Assembly: GCA_025201865.1 (NCBI GenBank)
Contig: MU602892.1
Location: 15,096-36,461, forward strand
DNA length: 21,366 nucleotides
Direction of reading: 5' to 3'
Source of the DNA: Ramicandelaber brevisporus
Taxonomy: Eukaryota > Kickxellomycota > Ramicandelaberales > Ramicandelaberaceae
The translations under genes and the position numbers were made by a program. Below the pieces are notes generated by a model. It searched no databases and was not told the origin of the DNA. It saw nothing but the letters and a program-made list of their open reading frames with translations. Shown here one piece after another: positions 1-8,656 of the stretch. Position 1 is the stretch's first letter. Each line of letters starts with the position of its first letter.

Positions 1-228
1 GGCAGAGGGACAACCACCACGCGGGACCGAACACCGCGCCAACACACGCCAGCACCTGGGGACAAGGAGGGAACAACGCCGATGCTTGAAGGAAGTCGAA
101 GAGAAAATAGAGGTGTAGTGCAGTGTTTTGTGGTGGTGTGCCGAAGAAAGAGAGAAAGACGCGAGCTTGCCCAGGTTCGACTCGATTGCTTGGGGGCAGA
201 CTGTTTATAGGGAGATAGGTGAAACAAG

Positions 229-286
229 TAGTCATACTGTTGTCATGCAACACCGAGTAAGTTAGTCATACTGCTGTCATGAAACA
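229..286. repeat. Imperfect 24-bp direct repeat, 34-bp period
   Basis: Two copies beginning TAGTCATACTG occupy 229-252 and 263-286 and differ at two positions (T/C in the middle, C/A near the end). The 34-bp spacing puts them about three helical turns apart. They could be paired protein-binding sites or a remnant duplication. A GTAAGT sits between them at 257-262. Confidence 0.6.
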
Positions 287-869
287 AATAATACGTCAAT
301 GTCACGCTGCCGTCGGAGTACAAAACAGAGGATCTGTAGTAATTAGGCGATCAATGCAAAGCACCAAAGAACCAAAGAACCAAATGGTACAAGGAACCAA
401 GGCTTAATTGCTAATTGAAATCGAGTTTAGTACTTGCACTTTTAAAACACAACACTGCCAACTCTCACAGAATTGTATCAAAAATATTTGAGTAGTAGTA
501 ACACGCTTCAGCTTGACGATAGTTGTCTTCATATGCGAGTGTGCTTTTGCAGCCAATCCATCATAATTTTTCAAATTCCACAGATCGCGATGAATATGGC
601 ACCATTGGAAAGAGCCGCCCTCTACGGTTCCAATGAGCTATATCTTAACGTGGTTAGCTTTATGAATGAGGGTGTTATCTTCTTTCCAGGAGAAGCTTCC
701 TCGCAAAAATCCCACCATCGTTCGCCGTGAAGGAGATGTTTTGATCACGTCGCATTTTTCGCGTGACTGTCATTTTCTGACACACAGTCTCAGTCTTCCT
801 ATCTCCACCTCAACCTCCCTCCGAACAAATTAGTGGCTAGTTTCACCTTGCTTTTGCATACCGAATATT

Positions 870-916
870 CACACACACACACATACAAGCACACACAAGC
901 ACACATACAAGCACAC
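870..916 (+). repeat. CA-rich repeat in muskelin 5' leader
   Basis: An (AC)n tract followed by ACATACAAGC-type units ends 45 bases before the muskelin ATG. It has no stop codon in the muskelin frame, so that frame stays open up to a GTG at 833. The first ATG is at 962. Similar CA-rich leaders precede three other genes in the window. Confidence 0.75.
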
Positions 917-961
917 GAACGAAACAGCCCTTTTGTAATCTTGCTAAACTCTACTTTGGAG

Positions 962-3900
962 ATGCCGCCGGTTTCAACTGGAGATGACTTGAACCAAACG
1001 GCAGCAGGGGAAGGTAGAAATGACGAGGCTGTACTGTCTCTTTCCGCCAACTCCACAGCATACATGTTTGGCAAGCCACTTCATTCAGCAGCTACAACAG
1101 CAGCTACAACAACAACAACAGCAGCAACAACAGCTACTACTACTACCACTACTACTAGTTTAAACATGCGTACACCATCCTCATCATCAATGACAACAAC
1201 TCATAATCCGTACAGTAGTCCGATTGATGATCACCATGTGCAACGTAGCAGCACTTGCATTGGATCGAATCTCCTCACGCGTATTCACTCGCTTCAAGTT
1301 AACCAGCAAGCACCGCAGCATTTAGATAGACTCATTTACGATATCCACAGTTGGTCATCGCATGCGGCCAACTTCCATCCATCCGGTGTGTTGCTAGACA
1401 GACCGCGGGATCAGAGCTCTCGCTGGTCAGCGGGCAGCAACGATCCCGACCAGTTCTTGACTCTTCGCCTAGTGAAGCCAGCCATTGTCCACAGCATCAC
1501 ATTTGGTAAGTTCCGATCACCTCATGTGTGTAATGTAAAGCTATTCAAAGTTAAAGTCGGAATGAATGATAACGAAAATGAAATGGTACAAGTGCTCTAT
1601 GGAATGCTGGCCAATAGCACAACTAAAGAAACCTTCCAACTAATCAAAAACGGTCATCTTGGAATGGATAGTAACTCAAGTAGTGATAGTGGCATTCCCC
1701 TTGTGGCGCAATATATACGCATTGAGCCGCTTTCCTCGTATGACCAAAAGTTCAATCCATCAATTTGGTTCGTGGAGTTGGTCGGTGTGACTGATTATGA
1801 ATTGATTGAACCTGCTTTGCACATGGTTAGTGCTTGCCAGACTAACGAAGCTGCTCGGTTATGTGCTAAATTCCTGAGACAGTTTGGGTTAAACAGCGAA
1901 GCTAATGCATTGATCCAGCGCATATATAGTGACCAACAACAGCAGCAACAACAGCAGCAGCAAAAGTGTGATATGATGGATGATATAATGTCCAGTAGCG
2001 AGCTATTTGAACATCCACTGCTGACTCAGTTGCATGCGGCACTGGTTCAGAATGAGGACTATACTCAAGCCGACGTCATTCTGGAGCAAGCCTATCACTC
2101 CAGCCTCTTCAATGCATATGCTGAACGTGAACCAAGCCGACACTCGTGGACTTCACTGCCCGCATTCCCGTACATTCAGCCTGCCGCCTCCAATATCGCT
2201 GCATCAATGCATCCATCAACCATGCCAGTGTCCACATCCCATCTTAGTCGATCGCTTTCCTTTGCGGCATCCTCTTCGCCGGCTCGCCCGTTGACTGCGC
2301 TGCGTACAAATGACGTTGATATTATTGACTTGGTCGATGAAACCAGTGACAGCGACAGCGACAGTGATTGGATCACTGAAGACACGTCGCCATCAGTATC
2401 AGCTGGCACTCTAGTCTCAATGTCAATCGGCGCTGGTGGCGGTCTCGGCAGCTCTACATCCATCATGGACTCGTCATTATCATCTCTGCCAGTGTCTGTC
2501 ACTCCGTCCACCACAGCTCTTGGCAACGATGGCTCTGCCCCGTCTGAGAGTGAGATATTATTGCCTGCTCGCCGCAGTGGCCATCAAATGTGGTATGATG
2601 CTGAGTCAGATCGTATCTTCATGTTTGGAGGCTGGGACGGAACTCGTGATCTTGGCGACTTGTGGTCGCTCTCGCTCCAGCCACTTTCCGATATCCAGCC
2701 TGGTCCGCCTGAATGGACAAGAATCAGCGCATGCACTCAGAACGAAGGCGGTCCAAGTACCCGCTCATGCCATGCTACTTGCTATTGCCCAGTTACTCGC
2801 TGTGCGTACATTTTGGATCAATATACCGATTCAGACACGCGCCGCCAGGGTTCCTCTTCTTCTGTCTCATCATCGCTCTATCAATACAATGTAGTGGCCA
2901 ATGTTTGGACCCATCTGCCACAGTATGGCCGTGATACAGACAATGGCGAATTCAATGGGTTTGGAGTGGCTGATAGTTCGCAGTCCACAATTGGACCACG
3001 TTTGTTTATGGACGCTCAAATGTGTATTGATTCAGCTGCCCAAGTCTTGTATGTGTTTGGTGGTCGTGCTGTGCAGAATGACAACCGTGAAGACATATTG
3101 CAGGGTTTGTATGCGTATGATATCGGAACTCGCACTTGGCGCACAATCCACAATGAAGCCACATTCTATGGGAGCGCCGGCGGCGGCAATGGTGGCAGCA
3201 ACAGCAGCAACAGCAGCAGTAGCAGCAACGCCAGTGAGCGCTCAGGTGGATCGGCTGTGATGCTGAGTCCAACAAACGCGCGTGTTGGTCATGCTCTCAT
3301 TCATGATCCTCTGAGCAACTCAATAATCATGTGCTATGGTGTATCCAATGGAGGTGGCGGATCACTGTGTCGTCCATGTGACATCTTGGTTTATGACATT
3401 GCCAGCCGCTCAACGTTCCATGTTCCATTATCAGAAAATAACTTGTTGAGCACAGCTGCAGAACAGTCGCAATCATCGGGCTCGTCGATCAGCGTCACTC
3501 CATCGGCGTCATGGCAGAGCACATCCAGCAATACTGAAGCATTACATTCACAGTCTGCACACCATCGCCGCCATCGTCGCCGTTCATCTGTAATTGACAT
3601 CCTAGAATCCACAATGGCTGCGTCTACATTTATCGACACTGCAAACAGTCGTCGCTACATTGATCAAAATCAGTCGCAGCAACAGCAGCAGCAACAGCAG
3701 CAATCTCAATTGTCACACAATCAACATCTTCGCACTTTGAGTCGCTCTCAGTCAAGCATTCGGATTCACTCACCCCGCCCCATTACGTCACTTCAATCGC
3801 TATTCCCAGCGCCGTCTCCATCACCTCAGCAGTTCACACTGCGTGCATTTATTCTCCCCGGTTCCGGAGGCGAGCTTCGTGTCATTGTTGGAGAGCCAAA

Positions 3901-5254
3901 CCATCTCCACCACAGTAGCGGCGATATGGCACCAGATTCACTCTTCCCTGGCTCTCCGCCAGGCGTGGCTCCATCTTCGTCCGATTCGTCCGCCGTTGAT
4001 GCTTATGGATACCACAGTGTTGGTGGCAGCAGCTCTCCAATTGTGAATACAGTTTGGACTGGCTATTTACAGCGCGGCCGTAAAGAACCTTCAGAATGGT
4101 CAATCAGATGGTCATGCGAGTATTCATCAGCTAGCAATTTGACATCTTCTTCAATGGATTCATCATCGTCAAAGCAGGCAACCGGGCCAGTGCTCTCACA
4201 GTCACAGCCGCAGCTCCAATCACAGCTACAGTCGCAGTCACAGTCACAAACCAACGCAACCTCAGAGACAACACCAGGTCAAGCAATGGATGCGCCAAAC
4301 ACTCGATTTGCAAGCAGTGGCCAGCAGCAAACTGTTCAATTTGATGGTCAGGCGCAACGGCATCGGCAGTTGGAACGCACTCTCCAAGGTGGCTTGGCAT
4401 CGTCACCAGCTCTCACCGCAAGTACCAATAATAACAATACGAGGCATTCAGCAGTTAGCAATAGGTATGGTAATGGCGAGGCTACAGCTAGCCGCGCTTT
4501 CCTCGACATTTGCCCACCTCGATTTTCATTCCATGCCATCCAGCGTACCGACGGTCAAATGAATGACTCTGAGCCAGCGCTGATTATGTTTGGCGGCAAC
4601 TCGCTGGTAGCAGCTCCAGCCAGCTTGAGCGGTAATGCCAGCCCATCATTGTCGCGACTGAATGACATTTGGATGCTGAAGATGGCAAGATGCACCTCAT
4701 TAGATATCCTCAATCGAGCCAGGTATCTTGTACGCAGTGAGAGATTCTATGACATGTGTGAGTATGGTGTTCCAAGCCAGATGGCTGACGGCATCGGTGA
4801 TGATGCAGAAGTCAATGGCCGGGTACATGATCCGATGGCTGCGCTTCGATACTTGCAAACCGAGGTCAGTAAAGTTGTCGATCACTCAGACTCGGCAGCT
4901 GTAGAGCAGTTTCAGGCTATGGCCATGGCAATCCTGCTGCCTTCAGCCACTAGAGAATCCAGCAGTCAAGGGTCATCAAACGACACATCGAGTCCGATTG
5001 ATGGAGTTTCATGCGGAGGAATGTTAACAGCCGCTGTATCCACACAGAGCTCTCAGGAACAACAACAGCAGCAGTTACAGCTACAACAGCAGCAGCAACA
5101 ACAACAGTCCGCACGCAATGAAGTGGAAGTTCGACGCCGCCAGCAGCGCGAGCGACTGTTTGATGACATTTGCGACTTGTTCGAATCCTGTCTTCGCCAG
5201 CCATCGTACTCTTTGCAAGATTTACTAACTCTTTGCCCTTCCAATCTCAGTTAA
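962..5254 (+). CDS. MKLN1: Muskelin-like protein (discoidin, LisH, CTLH, kelch)
   Basis: A 1430-residue muskelin homologue. In animals muskelin is a scaffold subunit of the CTLH/GID E3 ubiquitin ligase and is linked to cytoskeleton and trafficking. Domain order matches the family: an F5/8-type (discoidin) domain at about 124-285 beginning IYDIHSWSSHAANFHPSG, LisH at about 294-325, CTLH at about 345-400, then kelch repeats from about 537 (GHQMWYD...MFGGWDGTRDLGDLW) to about 1245. The conserved C-terminal block at about 1291 (ALRYLQTEV, VDHSD) and a terminal RERLFDDI segment are also present. Human muskelin is about 735 residues. The extra length here is Thr-, Ser- and Gln-rich: a Thr/Ala tract near 43-67, Q10 at 325-334, Q9 at 906-914 and a Gln/Leu tract at 1365-1382. 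The start is the first ATG in frame. No intron is needed. Identification is firm; the function in this organism is inferred. Confidence 0.95.
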   Translation: MPPVSTGDDLNQTAAGEGRNDEAVLSLSANSTAYMFGKPLHSAATTAATTTTTAATTATTTTTTTSLNMRTPSSSSMTTTHNPYSSPIDDHHVQRSSTCIGSNLLTRIHSLQVNQQAPQHLDRLIYDIHSWSSHAANFHPSGVLLDRPRDQSSRWSAGSNDPDQFLTLRLVKPAIVHSITFGKFRSPHVCNVKLFKVKVGMNDNENEMVQVLYGMLANSTTKETFQLIKNGHLGMDSNSSSDSGIPLVAQYIRIEPLSSYDQKFNPSIWFVELVGVTDYELIEPALHMVSACQTNEAARLCAKFLRQFGLNSEANALIQRIYSDQQQQQQQQQQKCDMMDDIMSSSELFEHPLLTQLHAALVQNEDYTQADVILEQAYHSSLFNAYAEREPSRHSWTSLPAFPYIQPAASNIAASMHPSTMPVSTSHLSRSLSFAASSSPARPLTALRTNDVDIIDLVDETSDSDSDSDWITEDTSPSVSAGTLVSMSIGAGGGLGSSTSIMDSSLSSLPVSVTPSTTALGNDGSAPSESEILLPARRSGHQMWYDAESDRIFMFGGWDGTRDLGDLWSLSLQPLSDIQPGPPEWTRISACTQNEGGPSTRSCHATCYCPVTRCAYILDQYTDSDTRRQGSSSSVSSSLYQYNVVANVWTHLPQYGRDTDNGEFNGFGVADSSQSTIGPRLFMDAQMCIDSAAQVLYVFGGRAVQNDNREDILQGLYAYDIGTRTWRTIHNEATFYGSAGGGNGGSNSSNSSSSSNASERSGGSAVMLSPTNARVGHALIHDPLSNSIIMCYGVSNGGGGSLCRPCDILVYDIASRSTFHVPLSENNLLSTAAEQSQSSGSSISVTPSASWQSTSSNTEALHSQSAHHRRHRRRSSVIDILESTMAASTFIDTANSRRYIDQNQSQQQQQQQQQSQLSHNQHLRTLSRSQSSIRIHSPRPITSLQSLFPAPSPSPQQFTLRAFILPGSGGELRVIVGEPNHLHHSSGDMAPDSLFPGSPPGVAPSSSDSSAVDAYGYHSVGGSSSPIVNTVWTGYLQRGRKEPSEWSIRWSCEYSSASNLTSSSMDSSSSKQATGPVLSQSQPQLQSQLQSQSQSQTNATSETTPGQAMDAPNTRFASSGQQQTVQFDGQAQRHRQLERTLQGGLASSPALTASTNNNNTRHSAVSNRYGNGEATASRAFLDICPPRFSFHAIQRTDGQMNDSEPALIMFGGNSLVAAPASLSGNASPSLSRLNDIWMLKMARCTSLDILNRARYLVRSERFYDMCEYGVPSQMADGIGDDAEVNGRVHDPMAALRYLQTEVSKVVDHSDSAAVEQFQAMAMAILLPSATRESSSQGSSNDTSSPIDGVSCGGMLTAAVSTQSSQEQQQQQLQLQQQQQQQQSARNEVEVRRRQQRERLFDDICDLFESCLRQPSYSLQDLLTLCPSNLS
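1087..1158 (+). repeat. ACA/GCA/ACT triplet tract coding poly-Thr/Ala
   Basis: A run of ACA, GCA and ACT/ACC codons near the muskelin N-terminus, before the discoidin domain. It is an in-frame low-complexity tract, probably disordered and variable in length. Confidence 0.8.
1934..1963 (+). repeat. CAG/CAA tract (Q10) in muskelin
   Basis: Ten glutamine codons, mixed CAA and CAG, between the LisH and CTLH segments. The codon mixing reduces slippage compared with a pure CAG run. Confidence 0.85.
3677..3703 (+). repeat. CAG/CAA tract (Q9) in muskelin
   Basis: Nine glutamine codons inside a long Ser/Gln/His-rich insertion between kelch repeats. Confidence 0.85.
5054..5107 (+). repeat. CAG/CAA/CTA tract in muskelin C-terminus
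   Basis: A Gln-rich tract with two leucines and one glutamate, just before the conserved C-terminal segment of muskelin. Its complement reads as poly-Cys in other frames, which is a shadow and not a gene. Confidence 0.8.
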
Positions 5255-5334
5255 TGCCTGTGACACTTTTACCTATTTAGTTACTTGTTTAGTTTACTGT
5301 ATCTTGTCCGTTTAATGACCTTTATTTATTACTT

Positions 5335-5358
5335 CCTTTCTTTCTTTCTTTCTTTCTT
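5335..5358. repeat. (CTTT)n tetranucleotide repeat
   Basis: About six units of CTTT in the 136-bp gap between the convergent muskelin and VPS68 stop codons. The minus strand of 5321-5332 reads AATAAATAAAGG, a plausible polyadenylation signal for VPS68. Confidence 0.8.
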
Positions 5359-5390
5359 GGAGCAAATTTGAAGATGAAAGGAATGTTCGT

Positions 5391-5930
5391 TTAGTGAAGA
5401 ATGAAGTTGTATTGCGAATCGGCATCAATGCTGTGAACTATCCACAGCATAACCGAGCACATTACAATGAGTACATTTTGAACAACAGTCGCCAACGCAG
5501 TGTAAATGAACTTGCTGGCCACGTCCGCTGCCAAATACTTGATTGCCAGAATAGCAACAGATCCGGCCAAGCCGCCAGCAATCAACGCAATGCCGATGAA
5601 CAGAGTCAGCTTCGCCTTGCCCGCCAGTGATGATGAGTCGTCAAACGCTCCAAAGCCGCCGCCACCGCCGTCGTCATTCAGCAGCGAGATATCAATCGAG
5701 TTTGTAATGATCATGCCCAGCGTCGTGAAGATGCCAGGCAGGTAGTCCTCGATGGACACTCTTACCGGGAAGTCCGGCGTCGTCTTTGCAAACGCGATGC
5801 CGTCAATGAAGCACCACCAGCCGAGTGTAAACAGTGCGCCAGCGGCATACGTCCCCCAGGAGCGAATATTGTCCTGGACAAAGGCCGGTAGACGTGGCCA
5901 TCTGCAAACGAAGGGATGTCGGCGTGGCAT
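5391..5930 (-). CDS. VPS68: Vps68/TMEM50 family membrane protein
   Basis: A 179-residue, four-span membrane protein of the UPF0220 family. Yeast Vps68 (184 residues) forms a complex with Vps55 and acts with ESCRT in late endosome to vacuole sorting. Membrane segments are at about 26-48 (AAGALFTLGWWCFIDG, with a conserved Asp), 62-79, 108-133 (IGIALIAGGLAGS) and 142-168. The Asp/Gly loop at about 85-98 and the segment after it resemble yeast Vps68 more than animal TMEM50. The chosen start (MPRRHPF) gives the family length and the PRLPAF motif before the first span. The frame stays open upstream to an ATG at 6131, which would add 67 residues with extra hydrophobic stretches; I consider that leader sequence. 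The gene is convergent with muskelin and divergent from the dehydrogenase. Confidence 0.92.
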   Translation of the reverse strand: MPRRHPFVCRWPRLPAFVQDNIRSWGTYAAGALFTLGWWCFIDGIAFAKTTPDFPVRVSIEDYLPGIFTTLGMIITNSIDISLLNDDGGGGGFGAFDDSSSLAGKAKLTLFIGIALIAGGLAGSVAILAIKYLAADVASKFIYTALATVVQNVLIVMCSVMLWIVHSIDADSQYNFILH

Positions 5931-6451
5931 ACTAGAGCTGCGTGAACCGTCTGGTGCTGGAGCGAGTCTGTAGTGAGAGTGAACAGGTAGATGGTGCTGT
6001 ACAGTTTGAACAAGCGACACGATTAGAAAAAAGAAAGAAAAAGTGCGGTGTTTAGGTCCCGCCAAGAGCAGATGAACAGCCAGCAGAAACAGCACTCGTA
6101 ATCTCGCCAAGTACACACTACACTCGCTCATTCAGTCTCACTCGCTCAGTCTCGCTCACACACATTGGCAAAATCACTCGCCACGCAATATCGGCTCCAG
6201 TCAATACCGGGCATGATAACGAATGCTTTTAACTGTAATAGATTATATCCATTTTTTTCGTGTACATTTCAAACCATCGCCGCATGCTTCGTCGGTTTGT
6301 TGTCGGTCTGTTGGGCTAAAGGTGAATTGTAATCATTATTTCACCTTCGCTTTCCCTCTCTCGCTCTCTCTCTACTTGCTGCTGAACGCGGCCGAGCTGG
6401 CGTCCGAGAATGGTTGCGCAAACTCGGGCTGGCCTCGCGCCGAGAAGAAGG

Positions 6452-6459
6452 TATAAAAA
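6452..6459 (+). promoter_or_regulatory. TATA box of the SDR gene
   Basis: TATAAAAA within GAAGGTATAAAAAGAGCACC, 192 bases before the ATG. A start site 30-40 bases downstream would give a leader of about 160 bases that ends in the CA-rich tract. The spacing is plausible but untested. Confidence 0.5.
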
Positions 6460-6571
6460 GAGCACCGTATTCACGCTTGTGCCGAGTATCATGGCTTTGC
6501 TTGTATCTACTTTTTCTCCAGCACTCAAAGTATCATCATTCTTTTTCATTCTTTTCATTCTCCGTGCAAAC

Positions 6572-6636
6572 TCGACACGCACAAACATACCACGCACACA
6601 CAGACACAGATATAAACACAGACACAAGCGCAAGCC
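6572..6636 (+). repeat. CA-rich leader before the SDR start
   Basis: ACACGCACAAACATACCACG-type sequence followed by CACACACAGACACAGA, ending 15 bases before the ATG. It is almost free of G and T on the coding strand, so the mRNA leader would be unstructured. Confidence 0.7.
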
Positions 6637-6650
6637 CCTTCCCTCTCATC

Positions 6651-7586
6651 ATGTCCGCTGCCACCACCACCACCACCGTCGTCACTGAAATCCCGCAATG
6701 GGTCAAGGATGCTCCTCGCCAGGATGGCAAGCTCATCATTGTCACTGGTGCCACTGCCGGCATCGGATACCAAACCGCCAAGTTCCTCGCTGAGCGCGGT
6801 GCCACAGTTGTTTTGGCAGCTCGCAATGAGGAGAAGACCAAGGCAGTCATTGACCAGATTCTCGTGGAGACACCCACCGTCAAGCGTGAGCAGCTTGTAT
6901 TCATCAAGCTGGATCTGAGCCTCATGAGCAGCGTCCGCAAGTTTGTTGAAGAGTTCAATGCATCCGGCCTGGTCGAGAAGCATGGTGGACTGAACACGCT
7001 GGTCAACAATGCCGGCGGTATGTTTTCAAAAGAGACTACTGCAGAAGGCCATGACTTCATGATGGCTTCCAACGATTTGGGCCACTTCCTGCTCACCAAC
7101 CTGCTGCTGCAGACAGCTCTTGCCCCACCCAACACACCAGCCACGGTTCCGGTTCGCATTGTCAACGTTTCCAGCGAGGCACACAAGTACTCGCGGTCGA
7201 TCAACCTGGACAAGCTGACCTCCAATGACGACATCAACTATCCATGGTCAAAGGCTTACAACATCTCATTCGCTCGCCACCTCGCCAAGCGCTTGACAGA
7301 CGATGGCCGCACCAACATTACTTCCTATTCATTGCACCCAGGCGTTGTTCGCACAGAATTCCTGCGTGATCAATGGTGGATCGTCAAGAAAGTAGTTGGT
7401 CTCTTTTCCATTACATCGGATGACGGCGCGAAGACCCAATTCTACCTTGCCACCGCACCAGGCGTTGAGAAGGACAATGGCAAATACTTTGACAAGTGTG
7501 CCGTCGCCAAGGTCTACGGCTGGTCGTCCGATGAGTCCGTTGACGCCAAGCTGTGGGATTTGTCTGCCAAGTGGACCAAGCTCTAA
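6651..7586 (+). CDS. Short-chain dehydrogenase/reductase (retinol-dehydrogenase-like)
   Basis: A 311-residue classical SDR that would oxidise or reduce an alcohol/carbonyl substrate with NAD(P)(H). The Rossmann glycine motif TGATAGIG is at 32-39, NNAG at 119-122, the catalytic serine in NVSS at 174-175, and YPWSK with Tyr197 and Lys201. AARNEEK after the second strand has an Arg in the position typical of NADP preference. The overall pattern resembles the retinol dehydrogenase / WW-oxidoreductase-like branch common in fungi, but the substrate cannot be read from sequence. There is no signal peptide or membrane segment. The ATG follows a CA-rich leader and precedes a Thr-rich N-terminus. It is convergent with the kappa GST, 107 bp apart. 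Confidence 0.93.
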   Translation: MSAATTTTTVVTEIPQWVKDAPRQDGKLIIVTGATAGIGYQTAKFLAERGATVVLAARNEEKTKAVIDQILVETPTVKREQLVFIKLDLSLMSSVRKFVEEFNASGLVEKHGGLNTLVNNAGGMFSKETTAEGHDFMMASNDLGHFLLTNLLLQTALAPPNTPATVPVRIVNVSSEAHKYSRSINLDKLTSNDDINYPWSKAYNISFARHLAKRLTDDGRTNITSYSLHPGVVRTEFLRDQWWIVKKVVGLFSITSDDGAKTQFYLATAPGVEKDNGKYFDKCAVAKVYGWSSDESVDAKLWDLSAKWTKL

Positions 7587-7693
7587 ACTCAAACTCAAAC
7601 GTAGAAAAAGAATACTGCTCTTTTTCTCCATCATATTTTCTGCTTTAGTGTTTTTTATTACTTCAGTTTTCGTTCTTTTTAATCATCTACGTT

Positions 7694-8467
7694 TTATAGT
7701 TTTAATGGCTTGAAAGGTGACGACTTGTGTTTGCCCACTGGAAGATATTCCAGGTCCAAAACATGTGCAACATGTTCGAGACGGTCTGATCCAAAGAAGA
7801 ACATGTCGTCGTCGTTGTTGTTGTTGCTGTTGCTGTTAATGGCATTTTCTTCATCAGTCTCGCCCTCAACCTTGGGCACCATTGTCGGGCATCCAAAGCC
7901 GCCGCTTGCAAAGAACTTGTCGGTGTTCTCTGCCACATCCTTCAGCAAGCTGTCCTTGTTCTCCTCTGCCTTATCTAGCCATTCACCCAGCAGCGCGGTA
8001 TCCAGTTCGACTGGTGCCAAGGCAGCCGTAATGTCTTCCTTGGTGACCAGACTCTTCTTTGCCCCCATAAAGCTGCGCTGCATTGCCCGCACCACATTAA
8101 ACACGACGTGGAATCCGACATCGTCGCTTGTGCTCAGCAATTGCACCAGTGCCAATGCTAAATCCAGCGGCAGGATTTGGTTGGTTTCTGGATCGCGCGG
8201 TGCTCCTTCAAACGGCACATCCAAGCTCTTGAAAGTCCAGCGAATCTCTTTCATGAGATATGGACCCTTGTTGGCAATGCCCAGCGGGATTGGGTTCTTG
8301 CATCTTGCAAACAGCGCGCGCAAATCGACCAGCTCAATTTTGATTGAAAAGTCTGCAGATGGACGCCAGGAGGGAAGGTGTTCAAAGAAGACGGAGAGAC
8401 GCTCTAGCAGCACATATGTGAAGCCGGAGATGATATCCAGGTAAATGGTGAGCTCTTTCTTTGGCAT
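7694..8467 (-). CDS. GSTK1: Kappa-class glutathione S-transferase (DsbA-like fold)
   Basis: A 257-residue kappa-class GST homologue (family about 226 residues) of the DsbA-like thioredoxin fold, conjugating glutathione in mitochondria or peroxisomes in other organisms. The N-terminal strand YLDIIS keeps the Asp and the Ser14 equivalent to the catalytic serine of the human enzyme, although SPYSW has become SGFTY. Further matches are LRALFARCKNPIP, PYLMKEI and the C-terminal GFGCPTMV and FFGSDRLEHVAHVL motifs. An Asn/Asp-rich insert (about 205-220) separates the last two. The protein ends in Leu-Lys-Leu, a weak PTS1-like tripeptide. The ATG at 8467 is the only methionine near the domain start. 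The open frame upstream is a stop-free CA-repeat leader. Confidence 0.88.
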   Translation of the reverse strand: MPKKELTIYLDIISGFTYVLLERLSVFFEHLPSWRPSADFSIKIELVDLRALFARCKNPIPLGIANKGPYLMKEIRWTFKSLDVPFEGAPRDPETNQILPLDLALALVQLLSTSDDVGFHVVFNVVRAMQRSFMGAKKSLVTKEDITAALAPVELDTALLGEWLDKAEENKDSLLKDVAENTDKFFASGGFGCPTMVPKVEGETDEENAINSNSNNNNDDDMFFFGSDRLEHVAHVLDLEYLPVGKHKSSPFKPLKL

Positions 8468-8528
8468 GGTTGTTGCGGTCGGTCTGCAGAGTAAAGTGTG
8501 GCTGACGTCTATCAAAAGAATAAGGTTG

Positions 8529-8596
8529 GCGTATGTGCGTGCGTGTGTGCGTATGCGTTTATATTTATATATGTGCGTGTGTGCGTGCGTGCACGT
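8529..8596 (-). repeat. GT/CA-rich leader before the kappa GST start
   Basis: On the minus strand this reads as CA-rich sequence (GCACGCACGCACAC-type units) interrupted by an AT-rich core. It lies 62-129 bases upstream of the GST ATG. The same sense-strand bias is seen upstream of muskelin, the SDR and the DDHD gene. Confidence 0.7.
8562..8569 (-). promoter_or_regulatory. TATA-like element for kappa GST
   Basis: The minus strand reads TATAAATA within CATATATAAATATAAA (8558-8573), about 95 bases upstream of the ATG. It sits inside the CA-rich leader, so it may be the core promoter or just an AT interruption of the repeat. Confidence 0.35.
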
Positions 8597-8656
8597 TTGC
8601 AAGAGTAATATCGGAACGAGAGGAATCAAGAGATCAGCAATCTCCCAGTCCGCATT

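Larger units (their letters stand above)
1..961. other. Non-coding region upstream of muskelin
   Basis: No convincing coding region lies here on either strand. Short open frames exist but start at TTG or GTG and look like nothing known. Visible features are an imperfect direct repeat (229-252 and 263-286), a small ACCAAAGA tandem (about 362-388), a CCAAT element (553-557), a possible 5'UTR intron (257-689) and a CA-rich leader (870-916). The last 250 bases are pyrimidine- and CA-rich, as expected of the promoter and 5' leader of the downstream gene. I see no clear TATA box. Confidence 0.6.
5931..6650. promoter_or_regulatory. Divergent promoter region, VPS68 / SDR
   Basis: A 720-bp gap between divergent start codons. 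It contains a reverse CCAAT (ATTGG, 6164-6168) for VPS68, CT-rich tracts around 6350-6375, a TATA box at 6452-6459 pointing toward the dehydrogenase, and a CA-rich leader. The GA/GT-rich stretch at about 6110-6165 lies in the probable VPS68 leader. I see no RNA gene. Confidence 0.55.

Noticed and set aside
171-187. tRNA-like B box (GGTTCGACTCG)
   Set aside because: The bases flanking the TTCGACT loop cannot pair as a T stem, and no A box or acceptor stem is found nearby.
473-730. 85-codon open frame upstream of muskelin
   Set aside because: It starts at TTG, resembles no family and overlaps a probable promoter or 5'UTR intron.
833-961. Muskelin start at GTG 833
   Set aside because: The extension is a CA-repeat read as His/Thr; the ATG at 962 is the first standard start.
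5053-5244. Poly-Cys open frames antisense to glutamine tracts
   Set aside because: They are shadows of CAG/CAA repeats in real genes.
5931-6131. Longer VPS68 N-terminus from an ATG at 6131
   Set aside because: It would add 67 residues absent from the family; the start at 5930 gives the expected length and N-terminal motif.
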